64,000 bases of DNA, taken from positions 41,529,271 through 41,593,270 of the forward strand of contig NC_134705.1 in NCBI RefSeq assembly GCF_043290135.1. The letters are read 5' to 3'. Each line of letters starts with the position of its first letter. The first letter of the stretch is position 1. This document shows, in pieces, positions 41,955 to 52,824 of the stretch. A model generated the notes under the pieces. The model made no database searches, was not told the origin of the DNA, and was given only the letters and a program-made list of their open reading frames with translations. This DNA comes from Rhipicephalus microplus (lineage: Eukaryota; Arthropoda; Arachnida; Ixodida; Ixodidae). The position numbers were made by a program, and so were the translations under genes.

Positions 41955-43125
41955 ATTTATTTATTTATTTCAGTACCTTCGGGGCCCGAAGGCATTACAG
42001 AAGGGAGTGGGTAAGAGTATACATAGTAATAAGAACAATAAGAGTGAACAAAGAAAAATGCTGCGAAGAGTGAACATCGTATTCAACAGCAGCCTTAAAA
42101 GCAGTGACATCGGTCAATTGGGCAACAGAGGAGGGTAGGTAGTTCCATTCGTTCGAGGTAGTGGGAATAAAGGAACCGTGAAAGAACTTGGTATGTAAAA
42201 AAGGAATGTGTACTTTGTGGGGATGGTCGCATCTATATGACATGTAGTGTGGTTTGGAAAGAAGGTCTTGTTTTAGTTGTGGATTGTGGTAAATTTTATA
42301 AAAAATAACAAGACAAGACACTTTCTTACGTGAACAAATAAGTGGAAGGCCCAAAACTGTTTTTATAGATGATACGCTAGATGTGCATGCATAGTCTGAG
42401 AGGATAAAACGTGCACTCTGATTTTGGATGGATTCTAAGGTTTTAACTAGTGTGTTAATACCGGGGTCCCATACAGCGCTTGCATACTCAAGCTTAGGAC
42501 AAACAAGGGTTTTATATAGAATGAGTTTAACAGCTGGAGGTATCCTTGAAAAGTGTCTTCGTAGGTATCCAAGAGTGCGATTGGCATTGTTAGTTACGTA
42601 GGGGACATGAGTGTGCCATGAGAGATTAGAGGTAAATTTTACTCCAAGATACTTGTAGCATGAAACACTTTCTAAAACACTATCGTTAATTAGGTATTCA
42701 GGAACGTCAATAGAACCAGGGGTGCGAGAAACTTGCATTACCTTGCATTTATTAGCGTTAATTCGCATGTTCCATCTAGTGCACCAAGAAAAAACTGCAT
42801 TAAGATCTTGTTGCAGGAAATTAGTGTCAATATTCGTGCAAGCATTTCGATAAATAACACGGTCATCAGTAAATAATTTAATTGATGATAGAATATTATT
42901 AGGCAGGTCATTGATATAAACAAGAAAGAAAACAGGGCCCCAAACTGACCCCTGTGGCACACCAGAAGTGACAGGAGACTCTTGTGAGTTGTTATTGTTG
43001 GGGATGACGAACTGAGTTTGGTTAGCGAGAAAGTATTCGATCCATCTTAATATACTGCGGTCAATGATTAATTTACTTAGCTTTTGCGTGTTCTCAGCCG
43101 GAATGCTAGACAATTATTTTTTTTT
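41955..43125 (-). mobile_element. CR1/L2-like LINE 3' half
   Basis: A minus-strand element that ends in a (TTTA)n tail (41955-41971), as CR1/L2 elements do. It carries one long RT frame (41995-43113) and is truncated at its 5' side next to a T-run (about 43117-43128). The Gypsy 4 LTR begins at 43138. Confidence 0.75.
41995..43113 (-). pseudogene. CR1/L2-like reverse transcriptase, 5'-truncated
   Basis: Over 370 residues are open. Motifs: TSGVPQGSVWGPVFFLVYINDLP, the catalytic block LFTDDRVIY (usually FADD; Thr replaces Ala but both Asp remain), CTRWNMRINANKCKVMQVSR and YKYLGVKF. The C-terminal domain has HTHVPYVTNNANRTLGYLRRHFS, LEYASAVWDPGINTLVKTLESIQNQSARFIL and NEWNYLPSSVA. The N-terminal RT fingers and the endonuclease are absent. 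The coding part is surprisingly intact for a truncated copy. Confidence 0.85.
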
Positions 43126-43137
43126 TTTACATTTGAC

Positions 43138-43349
43138 TGTTGCATAGCGGCATCAGTATGACGCTCTGAAAAAACGGAGACGTTGACGATTTCGTGTCAG
43201 CCGGGAACAGCTCAGAAAGCGTTTATTGTACGCATGTATATAAGCAAAAGTGGAAAGGGAAAGGTAAGAACGAATACAATAAAAAAAAAGCCTGGCACAT
43301 GCGCAATGACAGTTCGTGCATGACGCCGTAGTTTGATACCGTATTTACA
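43138..43349 (-). mobile_element. Gypsy 4 3' LTR
   Basis: A 212-bp repeat with outer end TGTTGCATAGCGGCA on the plus strand and inner end ATTTACA, preceded on the minus strand by the purine run AAAAAGGAAGAAA. It includes a TATATAAGC box read on the plus strand and an ACAATAAAAAAA stretch. Confidence 0.85.
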
Positions 43350-43360
43350 TTTCTTCCTTT

Positions 43361-44619
43361 TTAATAATGAAGAACTGCCTTGCGTACTCTTGTGGAGCGA
43401 CCGAGGGGTTGTCTGGTTTGTTCATCTGTCTCGGGTGGAGCGGGCGTTGGGACAGCAGCCGGCGCACGCTGGGCGACATCTGGAAGCGCTTCCTGAGGCG
43501 AAGCTTCCGCAGCGTCGTTGGGGCTCGCGGATAGCTGCGGGCTGAGGGGCGTTGTGGTCGGGGTATTGTCCTTGCTTTTAGTGTCGGGGTTGGTGCAAGG
43601 TGGTTCGCCTTGCGGAGATGCCGTACGAGGACGAACTTGATCGATGTGCCGCTGAACGCTTGCTTGCGGAGTTTCCACTGCGACCATCTGTCCTCCCGAT
43701 GTGGCTGTTACTCTCCCTTGTATGCATTTACCATTGTGCCCATAGTTGCTCACATGCACATCACAGTTCACTGGGGGCAACAACTCGACACTTTCCTCGT
43801 TTGCATTGGGCCCTGCCGACGCAGGAAATCAGGTGTCCAGTCATGACCGTATCAGGTACCCCAGCAACATTTCAGCTGGAGGCTTTCCGGTTTTCTGTGG
43901 AGTCGTCCTGTAATTGAGCAACAAACGAGTGAGGTTATGCTCGAGTGTCCCGCCTTTCAAATTGCGCAGTCCGTCATTGATCAACCTGACTGGCCTCTCC
44001 GCCACCCCATTTGACTGCGGACGAAAAGAGGAGGTCCCTAGGTGTGTAATGTTGTTTCTGTCAACGAAAATGGCAAGCTCGTTACTGGTGAACTGAGTTC
44101 TATTGTCGGACACCAGGGTTCTTGGCACCCCAAAACAGCTAAACATGTCGCGCTGGCCATTAATGGTGGTTGCCGAAGTGGTATGGTTCAGTGGCACCGC
44201 TTCCATCCATTTCGTGTGAGAATCGACTGCCACGAAAATCATTTTGCTTTTCATTGACCCTGCAAAGTTGACGTGCACTCGCAACCATCTTTTTGTGTTT
44301 TCGGCCTGTTTAATGGCGGGGCCGCTGGAGGCATAGGCAAATGTCGAATGCAACTGTTACATTGCGCTGCCGTTAACTCTATGTCACGGTCCATTCCAGG
44401 CCACCAAAACAATGATCGCGCCACTGTTTTCATTGCCGAAGAGCCTTGGTGTGCCTCATGCAGTAATTGTAACAAACGCTTCCGTGCTGTGACAGGTATG
44501 ATGACGCGATGTCCCCAGTAGACGAGTTCGTGTGCCAGAGATAGCTTCAACTGTCGATCAGTTAAAGGAACTAAGGAAGGGTCAAGCTGTCCTGTGCCTT
44601 TCGGCCATTTGTGCAACAA
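43361..44619 (-). pseudogene. Gypsy 4 integrase
   Basis: 44619-44251 has the zinc-binding region (LLQLLHEAHQGSSAMKTVARSLFWWPGMDRDIE ... CNSCI). 44353-43841 has the catalytic core: VHVNFAG (Asn where the first catalytic Asp is expected), FVAVDSHTKWMEAVP, LVSDNRTQF (second Asp present), FRPQSNGVAERPV (Glu present) and LLNYRTTPQKTGKPPAEML. 43783-43361 is a Pro/Thr/Ala-rich tail ending RPLGRSTRVRK. The pieces are in different frames. Confidence 0.8.
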
Positions 44620-44657
44620 GTATTGTTTTACACGAGCTAAGATTGAGTCATCGGCGA

Positions 44658-45125
44658 TTAGGTCCTTAAGCTTGCACGTTGTGACTGTTGCTTCATCCAG
44701 ACTTTAAAAAAAAATACGCACTCTTCAGATACGGGATCTCTAGCACGATCTGTGCACTGTAGTGGCAGTCTGCTCAGTGCATCTGCATTCAGTTGCTGCC
44801 TTCCTGGAGCATATTGTAGCTTGTAGCGGTAACCTCCCAGGTACAGGGCCCACTGTTGGATGCGAGGTGCGGCCATGGCAGGCATCTGGTGGCCGGGTCG
44901 CAGCTGTCCCAGAAGTGGCTGGTGGTCGGTAACCAGGATTAATTCTCGACCTAAGAGATAATCCCGAAATTTAATAACTCCGAAAACCAGTGCCAGCACT
45001 TCTCGTTCTAATTGAGAATAATTCCTTTCTGCTTTTGTCAGAGTTCTTGACCGGAGTCCGACTGGCCTGTTAGTGCCTCCAATTGTGTGAAAAAGAACGA
45101 TGCCTATACTGCGAGCAGATGCATC
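44658..45125 (-). pseudogene. Gypsy 4 RNase H, C-terminal side of the LINE insertion
   Basis: The frame contains LECDASARSIGIVLFH (catalytic Asp), PVGLRSRTLTKAERNYSQLEREVLALVFGVIKFRDYLLGREL (Glu), VTDHQPLLGQL (Asp) and LQYAPGRQQLNADALSRLPL (Asp). The upstream part of the gene lies beyond the inserted LINE, at 50284 onward. The open frame continues into LINE sequence above 45139 by chance. Confidence 0.85.
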
Positions 45126-45667
45126 ACATTCTAACTTGACCCCGCAGGGGCGCCTGCGCAAGCAGGCGTTTGGTGTGTAGCGACACCACGGACCCGAGCT
45201 AACGGGGGAGTTTTGACTCCCTCCCACGCCCAGCCGTGCGTGGCTTTGCCGTGTCCGGGGAAAAGGGGATCCTGGGGGTTGAGCTGACGCTGGGTGATTG
45301 GACCTTTAAGGCCCCCCGGCAGAGGCAACACACCCCTTTGGCCCCGGCTTCACGTAGACGGCACCCCTGGGCTGACCCACCCAGGGGAAATCGGCAGTCG
45401 CCTTTTCCTATCTCTCTCTCCCTACATCTTCGTCTTTATTTCTTACTATTTATCTGTCCTGTCTTCTACTCTCTTCTGTTTTTTTCCAATTTTTCTCGCG
45501 GCAAGGGTTAACCTTGTGTAGGTATCCCACCTTGGATAATTACATTGGGTTATAGTGACAGCGTACGGCTGGCGTCGGGAGGGCTTGTTTTAACAAGTCC
45601 AACCGCGTCCTTTTGTTGGGCTCCGTGGTGGGTGGTCGCCGCTGTTACCGAACACATTCATACTTGT

Positions 45668-46834
45668 ATGGCTATACAAGCATCCGCCGACCTTGATTGG
45701 TCTCGCAAGAGAGGCCGCACCGAAGCAAGTTATCACGTCTCGAAAGAAATTAAAGTTACTTTCGCGAAGTACCACATTATCCACAGTGACAGCACACCTC
45801 TAAGAAAATTATCCCCATTTTTGGTGGCTAAATGCCTAAAAGAAAAAATAGGACCCACATACAAAGCATCCAAAATGTCAAGCGGTGACCTCCTTTTGGA
45901 GCTAACCGAAAAAGACCAAGTGCCGAAGCTATCCCAACTAACCAGCATTGGAGAAACACCTGTCACCGTTTCGGTCCATCGTTCTCTAAACACCAGCAGG
46001 GGAGTAATATCTGAGGAAGACTTCGTAGGCCTTAGTGACGAAGAGCTCCTCGAAGGTTTCCAAGACCAAAACGTCATCAAAGTCCAAAGAATTGTAATCC
46101 GTCGCAATAATCAGGAATTGCCCACCAAACACGTAATACTAACCTTTGGAACATGTGAAATGCCCACCTCTCTTAAGGCTGGGTACTTAAAAATAAATGT
46201 CAGACCCTACATTCTCAACCCCAGACGCTGTTTCAAATGTCAGAGATTCGGACACGCCTCGCACTCTTGCAGAGGCAAAGAAACATGCGCAAAATGCAGC
46301 GCAAATAACCACAAATCGGAAAACTGTTCATCCTCACCCCACTGTGTTAACTGTGACGGGGAACACCCAGCGTATTCCCGGTCATGCCCATGTTGGAAAA
46401 AAGAAAAAGAAGTGATCAAAGAAAAAATATCATTCAGCGAAGCGCGAACACGGCTATCGTACCTTTTCCACAGAAGTTACGCCGATGTGACGCAGTCGGG
46501 GGCAGCGTCACAAAGGCCTCAGGAGTCGACCGCTACCACACCCAGTGGTTCTATGGGGACTCAAACCGCCCCCGTAAAAGAAGCAGCGCCAGCTGCTCCA
46601 TGCACATCAAAGGGCCCGCAGACTCCGGTCTCCCTGGGCCCTAAACTCGATAGAATGCCAAGGCCTGAGATCAGTTTCTCAGCGCCTCACTCTCGATCTT
46701 CCAGCGCCTCAGACAAGGCAATGGAGATCGACCACAAAACTCCGGTGTCATCGACACCGAAGGACAAGCGCTCTCTCGAGCGTACTAAACAGGACAAGGA
46801 CAAAGTCCCAGTAACCACAATAAAAAAGCGATAA
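45668..46834 (+). CDS. I-group LINE ORF1 (zinc-knuckle RNA-binding protein)
   Basis: Gag-like nucleocapsid protein of the LINE, 388 codons from the first ATG. The open frame extends upstream to 45545 without an ATG. The central RRM-like part includes ISEEDFVGLSDEELLEGFQDQNVIKVQRIVIRRNN and LPTKHVILTFGTCEMP. Three knuckles follow: CFKCQRFGHASHSC, CAKCSANNHKSENC, CVNCDGEHPAYSRSC. After these come a coiled, basic stretch (WKKEKEVIKEKISFSEAR) and a Ser/Pro/Thr-rich tail. It coats element RNA and brings it back to the nucleus. The frame is uninterrupted. Confidence 0.85.
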   Translation: MAIQASADLDWSRKRGRTEASYHVSKEIKVTFAKYHIIHSDSTPLRKLSPFLVAKCLKEKIGPTYKASKMSSGDLLLELTEKDQVPKLSQLTSIGETPVTVSVHRSLNTSRGVISEEDFVGLSDEELLEGFQDQNVIKVQRIVIRRNNQELPTKHVILTFGTCEMPTSLKAGYLKINVRPYILNPRRCFKCQRFGHASHSCRGKETCAKCSANNHKSENCSSSPHCVNCDGEHPAYSRSCPCWKKEKEVIKEKISFSEARTRLSYLFHRSYADVTQSGAASQRPQESTATTPSGSMGTQTAPVKEAAPAAPCTSKGPQTPVSLGPKLDRMPRPEISFSAPHSRSSSASDKAMEIDHKTPVSSTPKDKRSLERTKQDKDKVPVTTIKKR

Positions 46835-46942
46835 CCGTAATGGTTATCGTATTTCTCTCTATTTCTATTTCTTAATATTGTCACCTATCATCTGTTATAC
46901 TGATAAATCCCCAGAAGTATATTTACTTAACTTTATTCTGCC

Positions 46943-47683
46943 ATGGCTTTTATCGTACATTGGAACTGTAGAGGCTTAATTCATAACTTAGGTGACATAA
47001 AGGACATCATTAAGAAATTCTCACCAGTAGCCTTTTGCCTCCAAGAGACAAATCTTGGTGCAAAACACAGCCATTTCCTAAAAGGCTTCAAAGTTGCCCG
47101 AAAGGACCGCGAACATTGCAACCGTCTTTCAGGAGGAGTAGCCATAGTTGTGCAGGGCAGCACTCCTACGCGAGATGTCCAAATAAACACATCTTTCGAG
47201 GCCGTAGCCGTCACCATCCTATCATACAAAACCATCACCATCTGCTCACTGTATATCCCACCTCACATCCTTTTCACCACCAAAAACCTAGAAAATCTAG
47301 TGGAACAGTTGCCAAAACCATTTATCTTAGTTGGGGATTTCAATGCTCATTCAACCCTTTGGGGTAACGACAAAACTGACGCAAGAGGGCAAGCCGTGGA
47401 AGATTTCATTTTATCAAATGACATCTGCCTTCTTAATTCCGGTGCTTTTACTTACTTTTCACCAACCTCGCGCACTTTTAGTTGCTTAGATCTCGCCATG
47501 TGTTCATCGTGTATTTTTAATGATTTTAAATGGGACGTCGTCAACACGTCTTATGGTAGTGATCATCAACCCGGCATCATAAAACTCATACCATCTTACC
47601 CAACTTTAACAAGCAGGCCACGCCGGTGGAAACTGCAGCTAGCGAACTGGCCAGTTTTCACAGAAAACATTCCTAAAATATAA
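46943..47683 (+). pseudogene. I-group LINE ORF2, endonuclease part
   Basis: APE-type endonuclease with all expected motifs: VHWNCRGL at the start, FCLQETNLG (catalytic Glu), SLYIPPHI, ILVGDFNAHSTLWG, SCLDLAMCSS and YGSDHQPGII. It opens at an ATG 108 bp after ORF1. A frameshift at about 47675 ends the frame. The continuing text (KYKENAERQRLPTSS) is one frame over, and a run of eight A residues (47787-47794) shifts it again into the RT frame. Confidence 0.9.
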
Positions 47684-47826
47684 AGAAAATGCAGAAAGAC
47701 AAAGATTGCCTACTAGCAGTACCTCAAATGAAAGTTATAACCTTCCGCTTACGCTGCACGAATTGAACAGGGTACTTTCTGCCGGTAAAAAAAACAGCAA
47801 CAGGGTCTGACCAGATACACTACACA

Positions 47827-50169
47827 ATGTTGGCACACCTATCCCAAGCATCCGCAAAGGCACTTCTCCAATTCTTCAACAAAATATGGGACTCTGGCAT
47901 AATGCCTCAAGATTGGAAAAAAGCCATAGTCATACCATTCCTAAAACCTGGTAAACCCCCAACAACCCCAAGTAGCTATAAACCCATTGCATTAACAAGT
48001 TGCCTCGCAAAAACTTACGAAAGCATCATAAATATTAGACTTACCTTCACTCTGGAATCTGAGCACCTAATAGACGCACACCAGTGCGGATACAAAAAGG
48101 GCTGTTCCACCACTGATCACATTGTTAGGCTGGAACAAGAAATACGACAAGCATTTCTACACAAACAGTTCTGTCTCTCGGTCTTCTTTGACTTAGAGAA
48201 AGCATATGACACAACTTGGAGATACGGAATTCTCAGAGATCTAGCTAACTTAGGGATTCGCGGAAGAATGCTGAACTGCTTACACGATTTTTTATCGAAT
48301 AGAACTTTTCAAGTACGTTTGGGTACGGTACTGTCACGAATATTTGTCCAAGAAAATGGTGTACCACAGGGCTGCATTTTGAGCACCACCCTGTTTATAG
48401 TGAAAATGAACTCCATCAACAGGGCTATACCCCATACAGTCATGCACTCCATCTATGTTGATGATCTGCAAATTGCATGCCGAGCCTCCAGCCTATCATC
48501 CTGCGAAAGGCAACTCCAAATTACAATAAATCGGCTTACGAAATGGGCCGACCAAAATGGTTTCCGCTTTTCAGCCCAAAAAACCACAGCTGTTCTCTTT
48601 ACGCAAAAGAGAGGATTGTTCCCTGAACCCGCGCTCAAACTATACAACATCAACATGCCGGTAAAACAAGAACACAAATTTCTAGAAATCACATTCGACC
48701 GAAAACTAAACTTTCTGCCACACACAAATGCACTGAAAACTAAGGCAAACAGAGCACTCAATGTGCTCAAAGTACTCTCCCATAAACACTGGAGTTCCGA
48801 TCGACTCTGCCTTATACGTATTTACCGATCTCTTGTACGCAGCATTTTAGACTACGGATGCATAGTCTACGACTCGGCGCGAAACTCATACATCCGCCGT
48901 CTTGACCCTATACACAACCTCGGTCTCCGTCTGTCAAGTGGTGCTTACAGAACATCACCTGTGCAAAGTCTATACGTAGAATGCAATGAGCCCCCTTTAT
49001 GTGATCGAAGAGCATTACTAACCTTGTCATATGTTTTAAGAATAAGGTCGTCACCTGAACACATCTGCTACGAAATCGCCGCAAAATGTGACTCGCGCTC
49101 ACACTACCTCAACAAACCGAACCTAATCAAACCACTTGTCCTACGTTTCGAGGAATACTGCCGCTTTTATACCATTCCCGATGGATCACTAGATGTCGCT
49201 ATTAAACCACCAAGACTGCCGCCATGGTTTGACCTGTCACAGCTATGCGAATTTTCACTAAGCCGTTTCAACAAAAAAAGCACCCCACTAGAACACATAA
49301 TCCAAGAATTTTATACACTTCAGCACGAATATAGGGATTACAAAGAATTTTACACAGATGGCTCAAAAACGGAGGACCACGTGGGTATTGGGATTGTGAC
49401 GACGAAAAGCGCAATTTCTGTGAGAGTACCTCGTAGTTTTTCTATTTTTTCAGCTGAAGCTTATGCCTTGAGTGAAGCAGTTCGGAAAATCATCGCTGAA
49501 AAATACAAGAAAGCAATCATATACACCGACTCACTAAGCACACTAAAAGCACTACATATAAAATCCGAATGTGAGCCTATAGTAGGCGACATTCTAAACA
49601 TGGTATACTTAAACAGCCAGGCAACCTGCATCCGTTTCTGCTGGGTCCCAAGTCATGTTGGGATACCCGGAAACGAAAAAGCAGATAAGTATGCTTCCCA
49701 GGCAGCCCATAAAACAGTAACAAAAGTAAAAATTCTCCTTAAAGATATCCAGAGAACAATTCGCCCGGCCCTACTAGCAAAATGGCAAAAGCAATGGGAC
49801 ACCTGCACGAACAATAAGCTCCACCTGGTGAAACCCACACTCGGGGAATGGAAGACCTGCCGTCACCAGCAACGGTTTATTGAGGTTGTATTATGCCGAC
49901 TTCGCATTGGACACACACACCTGACACACAACTTCTTACTCGCAAAGGAAGAACAACCAACGTGTGAAAAATGCCAAGAAGCGTTAACACTTATGCACAT
50001 CCTAATCACATGTCCTACCATTGAAACACAGAGACAAAAACATTTCAGCAAGCTATACAAACAACACGTACCTTTACACCCTGCTTTGTTCCTAGGAGAT
50101 GACCCTCTAGTACCTCTGCCTGACTTGCTAATGTTTCTGAAAGAATGTAACCTGTTAAATAAGCTTTAA
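47827..50169 (+). pseudogene. I-group LINE ORF2, reverse transcriptase and RNase H part
   Basis: 780 codons without a stop. RT: WKKAIVIPFLKPGKPPTTPSSYKPIALTS, HQCGYKKGCSTTDHI, SVFFDLEKAYDTTW, ENGVPQGCILSTTLF, catalytic SIYVDDLQIA, FSAQKTTAVLF. RNase H near residues 500-640: EFYTDGSKTEDHVGIGI, FSAEAYALSEAV, IIYTDSLSTLKAL and VPSHVGIPGNEKADKYAS, with all four acidic residues present. It ends with a CCHC-like C-terminal block (CRLRIGHTHLTHNFLL ... CEKCQEALTLMHILITCP). Only the upstream frameshifts disable ORF2. Confidence 0.9.
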
Positions 50170-50283
50170 AATCTCATCTTTTTAGTGTCCATTTCTGAAA
50201 GTCTTGTGTCTGGCGCAGCATAGCCTTAGCTGCTTTTGCGCCATAAAAAAACCAAATTAACCTAACCTAACATTCTAACTTGA

Positions 50284-51371
50284 ATAGTCTCGATGGGTTA
50301 AAATGCACCAATACCTCGGCGTCTTTAAGACGTTGCTTTGCCTTGAGAAATGCAGATTCCTGAGATGACTTCCACTGCCATCGCGCCTTTTTTTTTAAAC
50401 AGTTTGTACAATGGAAACAATGTGTCGGACATGTTCGGCAAAAACTTAGAATAATATGTTATCATTCCAAAAAGCGAACTTAGCTTGTTTAGGTTTTCAA
50501 GACTAGGTGCATTTACGTTAGCCTCTATATTCTTCTCAGTTGGGTGAAGGCCAGCTTGATCAACACGATGCCCAAGATAAGTGACCAACGGCTGGCTAAA
50601 CTTGCACTTATGGTACCTGAGCTTCATGCTATGCTTTCGGAACCGTTTCAACACACTTTGTAATCTCGCTCCGCAATCGCCCACTGTTTCAGAGACCAGA
50701 ACGTCATCCAAGTAAGCCTGAACGCCAGGTAGGCCAGACAGTATCGTGTCAATTTTTTTTTAAAAGATCGCTGGGGCTGAAGAAATGCTGAAAGGAAGCC
50801 TATTGTAACAGAACAGGCCTTTCTGAGTATTAATAATGCAAAGCTTCTGAGAGTCCTCATCCCGAACCACCTGACTATATGCACCCCACAAGTCGAGAGT
50901 ACTAAACAACTGGCCTCCTCCTAATGAGGCAAAAATATCTTGAATTACCGGAAGCCGGTATTGCTACGTAACACAAACAGGATTGAGGGTGGCTTTAAAG
51001 TCTCCACATATTCTGACTGAGCAATCTTTCTTCAGAACGGGCACAATAGGTGTCGCCCAATTAGAATGCTTGACTGGTGATATTATACCCAGCGACGTTA
51101 ACCGGTTCAGTTCTTGCGACACTTTTTTACGCAAAGCATATGGAATGGGTCTCGCCTTACAGAATTTGGGAACAGCGTCATCTTTTAGCAGAAGGCTGGC
51201 TCGTGGTCCCTTGATCAACCCCAAGGTTTCTGCAAAAAACATCCTCGTAGGTGTCGCATAGGGCATTGACGTTGGGGTAGTCTGCATGAACAGCCGTCGC
51301 CTCGCCTTCCCGTGCCACTCGCAGTATTGGGGCGCCAGCTTTTCCCAGAAGTTTGAGCAGGTCACGGCCAC
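50284..51371 (-). pseudogene. Gypsy 4 reverse transcriptase (frame-broken)
   Basis: 51371-50964 gives the RT entry: KFCKARPIPYALRKKVSQELNRLTSLGIISPV and WATPIVPVLKKDCSVRICGDFKATLNPV. Broken frames follow at 50720-50960. 50711-50325 gives VQAYLDDVLVS-context sequence (DDVLVSETVGDCGARL), HKCKFSQPLVTYLGHRVDQAGLHPTEKN and YYSKFLPNMSDTLFPLYKLF, the thumb. The catalytic YLDD is present. Sequence next to 50284 continues directly into the RNase H at 45125 across the LINE. Confidence 0.8.
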
Positions 51372-51510
51372 ACAAGCTTGGTCCAGGGCAATCTAGAACC
51401 ACAAGCGAGCAGTCAACAGAAACGTCGCAGTAACTCACACGAAGTTGTAGCTCGCCCATCACCGGCAACCTTACACTGTAGCAGGATAGCTTGACGTGCG
51501 AAGGCTTCAA
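51178..51510 (-). pseudogene. Gypsy 4 protease C-terminal part and linker
   Basis: The frame has VKLSCYSVRLPVMGELQLRVSYCDVSVDCSLVVLDCPGPSLCGRDLL, the second half of a Mag-type aspartic protease (LxGRDLL in place of LGxDxL), followed by the linker YEDVFCRNLGVDQG. The catalytic Asp-Thr/Ser-Gly part lies upstream around 51510-51640 in a damaged frame. Cysteine-rich knuckle-like text is suggested near 51780-51930 but is not clear. Confidence 0.6.
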
Positions 51511-52212
51511 GCTGGGCCAGCATTTGCCATGTTTCTCAAAAAGCTGTCATGATATGACACAAACTGGTGAATATGTGTCAACTTGCATTGATAAGTTCAC
51601 GCCTCCCCAACTAAACAATTGTCTTAGCGGCGGCTCAAGTGAATTTTTCCGCACTGGCGCTAGCTTCCAGATTTTAACACCATCGCTGATGTCTTCTTCT
51701 GAAGTAGCCTCTTCTACGGCCAAAGCTTTTACGTGAGGGACGCGCCGACGGGCAGCAGCATCTTTACTAATGCGACTGCAACACGCTTTAGCCAGGTGCC
51801 CCCTTAAGCCGCAAGCGTAGCTTCGTGCATTTTTTCATATGCAGCATATGCAGCTATTGCTTTCATGCCTAGTACTGCCACACCTACTACACTCCAATCG
51901 CTCTGAACTACTCATGCTTGATCGCGATGGTAGCTTGTGACTCGCTTCCACTTAAAAACAGTTGGTACGTCCGCCAACATTGTCCTGGTGCCTTTTTCGG
52001 CAGTTTCAGTGGCCATCGCTATCAACTCAGCGTCCTGCACAGTTGAATTTCTCTTTGCCAGAAGTTGCCTCTGCACAGCACTTGAACGTTCGCCACAGAC
52101 AATTTGGTCACGAAGTAGCCTGTTCAGAGAGCTTCCGGAACTGCAATTGTCTACGATTCGTCGGATTGCATTGACAAAATCCTGAATGGATTCCCCCTCC
52201 TGTTGGCAACGG

Positions 52213-52575
52213 TTAAAAACTGAAAGCTTTCAGTAATTTCATTACACTTTTGCCATAGTGGTGATTCAACCCCTTGACTACGTCGCTATAACTCAAGGTG
52301 TTAGGCTTTGGGGGGGTTATCTTTCCCAGCAGGATTTGTATTGTCGATGTGCTAAGTGCAGCTACCAGAAGTGCCCTCTTCTTTGTGCAATCTGAAATAG
52401 CATTCGCTTCAAAATACGCCTCAACTTTGATGAGGTACGGCTTCCACTTATCTGTGGTGTCGTCGAAGTTAGGAAGCATGTAGGAGGCCATCGTTGTCAG
52501 TGGTACGGCTGTCACTGGATGCTTAGTTTCGAGTTCCTGCTTGACGGCGTGGGTGTTTTCTTGGCTCATTGCCAC
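52213..52575 (-). pseudogene. Gypsy 4 gag N-terminal part
   Basis: From ATG at 52566 (just 10 bases inside the 5' LTR boundary) the frame reads SQENTHAVKQELETKHPVTAV, SYMLPNFDDTTDKWKPYLIKVEAYFEANAI, KKRALLVAALSTSTIQILLGKITPPKPNTLSYSDVVKGLNHHYG. This is the Mag/K02A2.6-type capsid opening (FDP..D.W..Y......F.AN.I). It breaks near 52213; the rest of gag is in other frames to about 51800. Confidence 0.75.
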
Positions 52576-52801
52576 TGTTGCATAGCGGCATAGCATAGTA
52601 TCAGTCTGTTGCCGCTCTGAAAGAACGGAGACGTTGACGATTCCGTGTCAGCCGGGAACAACTCAGAATTCGTTTATTGCACACATGTATATTAGCAAAA
52701 GTGGAAAGGGAAAGGTAAGAACGAGTACAATAAAAAAAGCCTGGTGCATGCGCAATGACAGTTCGCGCATGACGCTGTAGTTTGATACAATATTTACAAC
52801 A
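52576..52801 (-). mobile_element. Gypsy 4 5' LTR
   Basis: A 226-bp repeat matching 43138-43349 with more than a dozen substitutions and an extra segment (AGCATAGTATCAGTCTGTTGC). On the minus strand it ends CTATGCAACA, then GTGGCAATGAGCC follows, in which the primer-binding site and the gag ATG overlap. Confidence 0.85.
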
Positions 52802-52824
52802 TTGACAATAGACCTTCATAGTTT

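Larger units (their letters stand above)
45140..50269 (+). mobile_element. I-group LINE inserted in Gypsy 4
   Basis: A 5130-bp element flanked by a perfect 14-bp direct repeat ACATTCTAACTTGA (45126-45139 and 50270-50283). It has a 5' leader, ORF1 with zinc knuckles, and ORF2 with APE endonuclease, RT and RNase H; a C-terminal RNase H in a LINE indicates the I group. The 3' end is a short (CCTAA)n-like run. It is full length or close to it. ORF1 is open and ORF2 has two small frameshifts, so the copy is recent but inactive. Confidence 0.9.
43138..52801 (-). mobile_element. Gypsy element 4 (Mag-like), split by an I-group LINE
   Basis: LTRs at 43138-43349 and 52576-52801 are flanked by TTGAC (43133-43137 and 52802-52806), a 5-bp target-site duplication. 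On the minus strand gag begins within a few bases of the 5' LTR, then come protease, RT, RNase H, integrase, a purine run (AAAAAGGAAGAAA) and the 3' LTR. The LINE at 45140-50269 sits in the RNase H region. The LTRs differ at well over a dozen sites, so it is older than Gypsy 1 and 2. Protein motifs resemble K02A2.6/Mag-type pol. Confidence 0.9.

Noticed and set aside
45126..50283. Gypsy 4 as two separate elements on either side of the LINE
   Set aside because: The 14-bp duplication and the direct continuation of the RNase H coding sequence across it show one element split by insertion.
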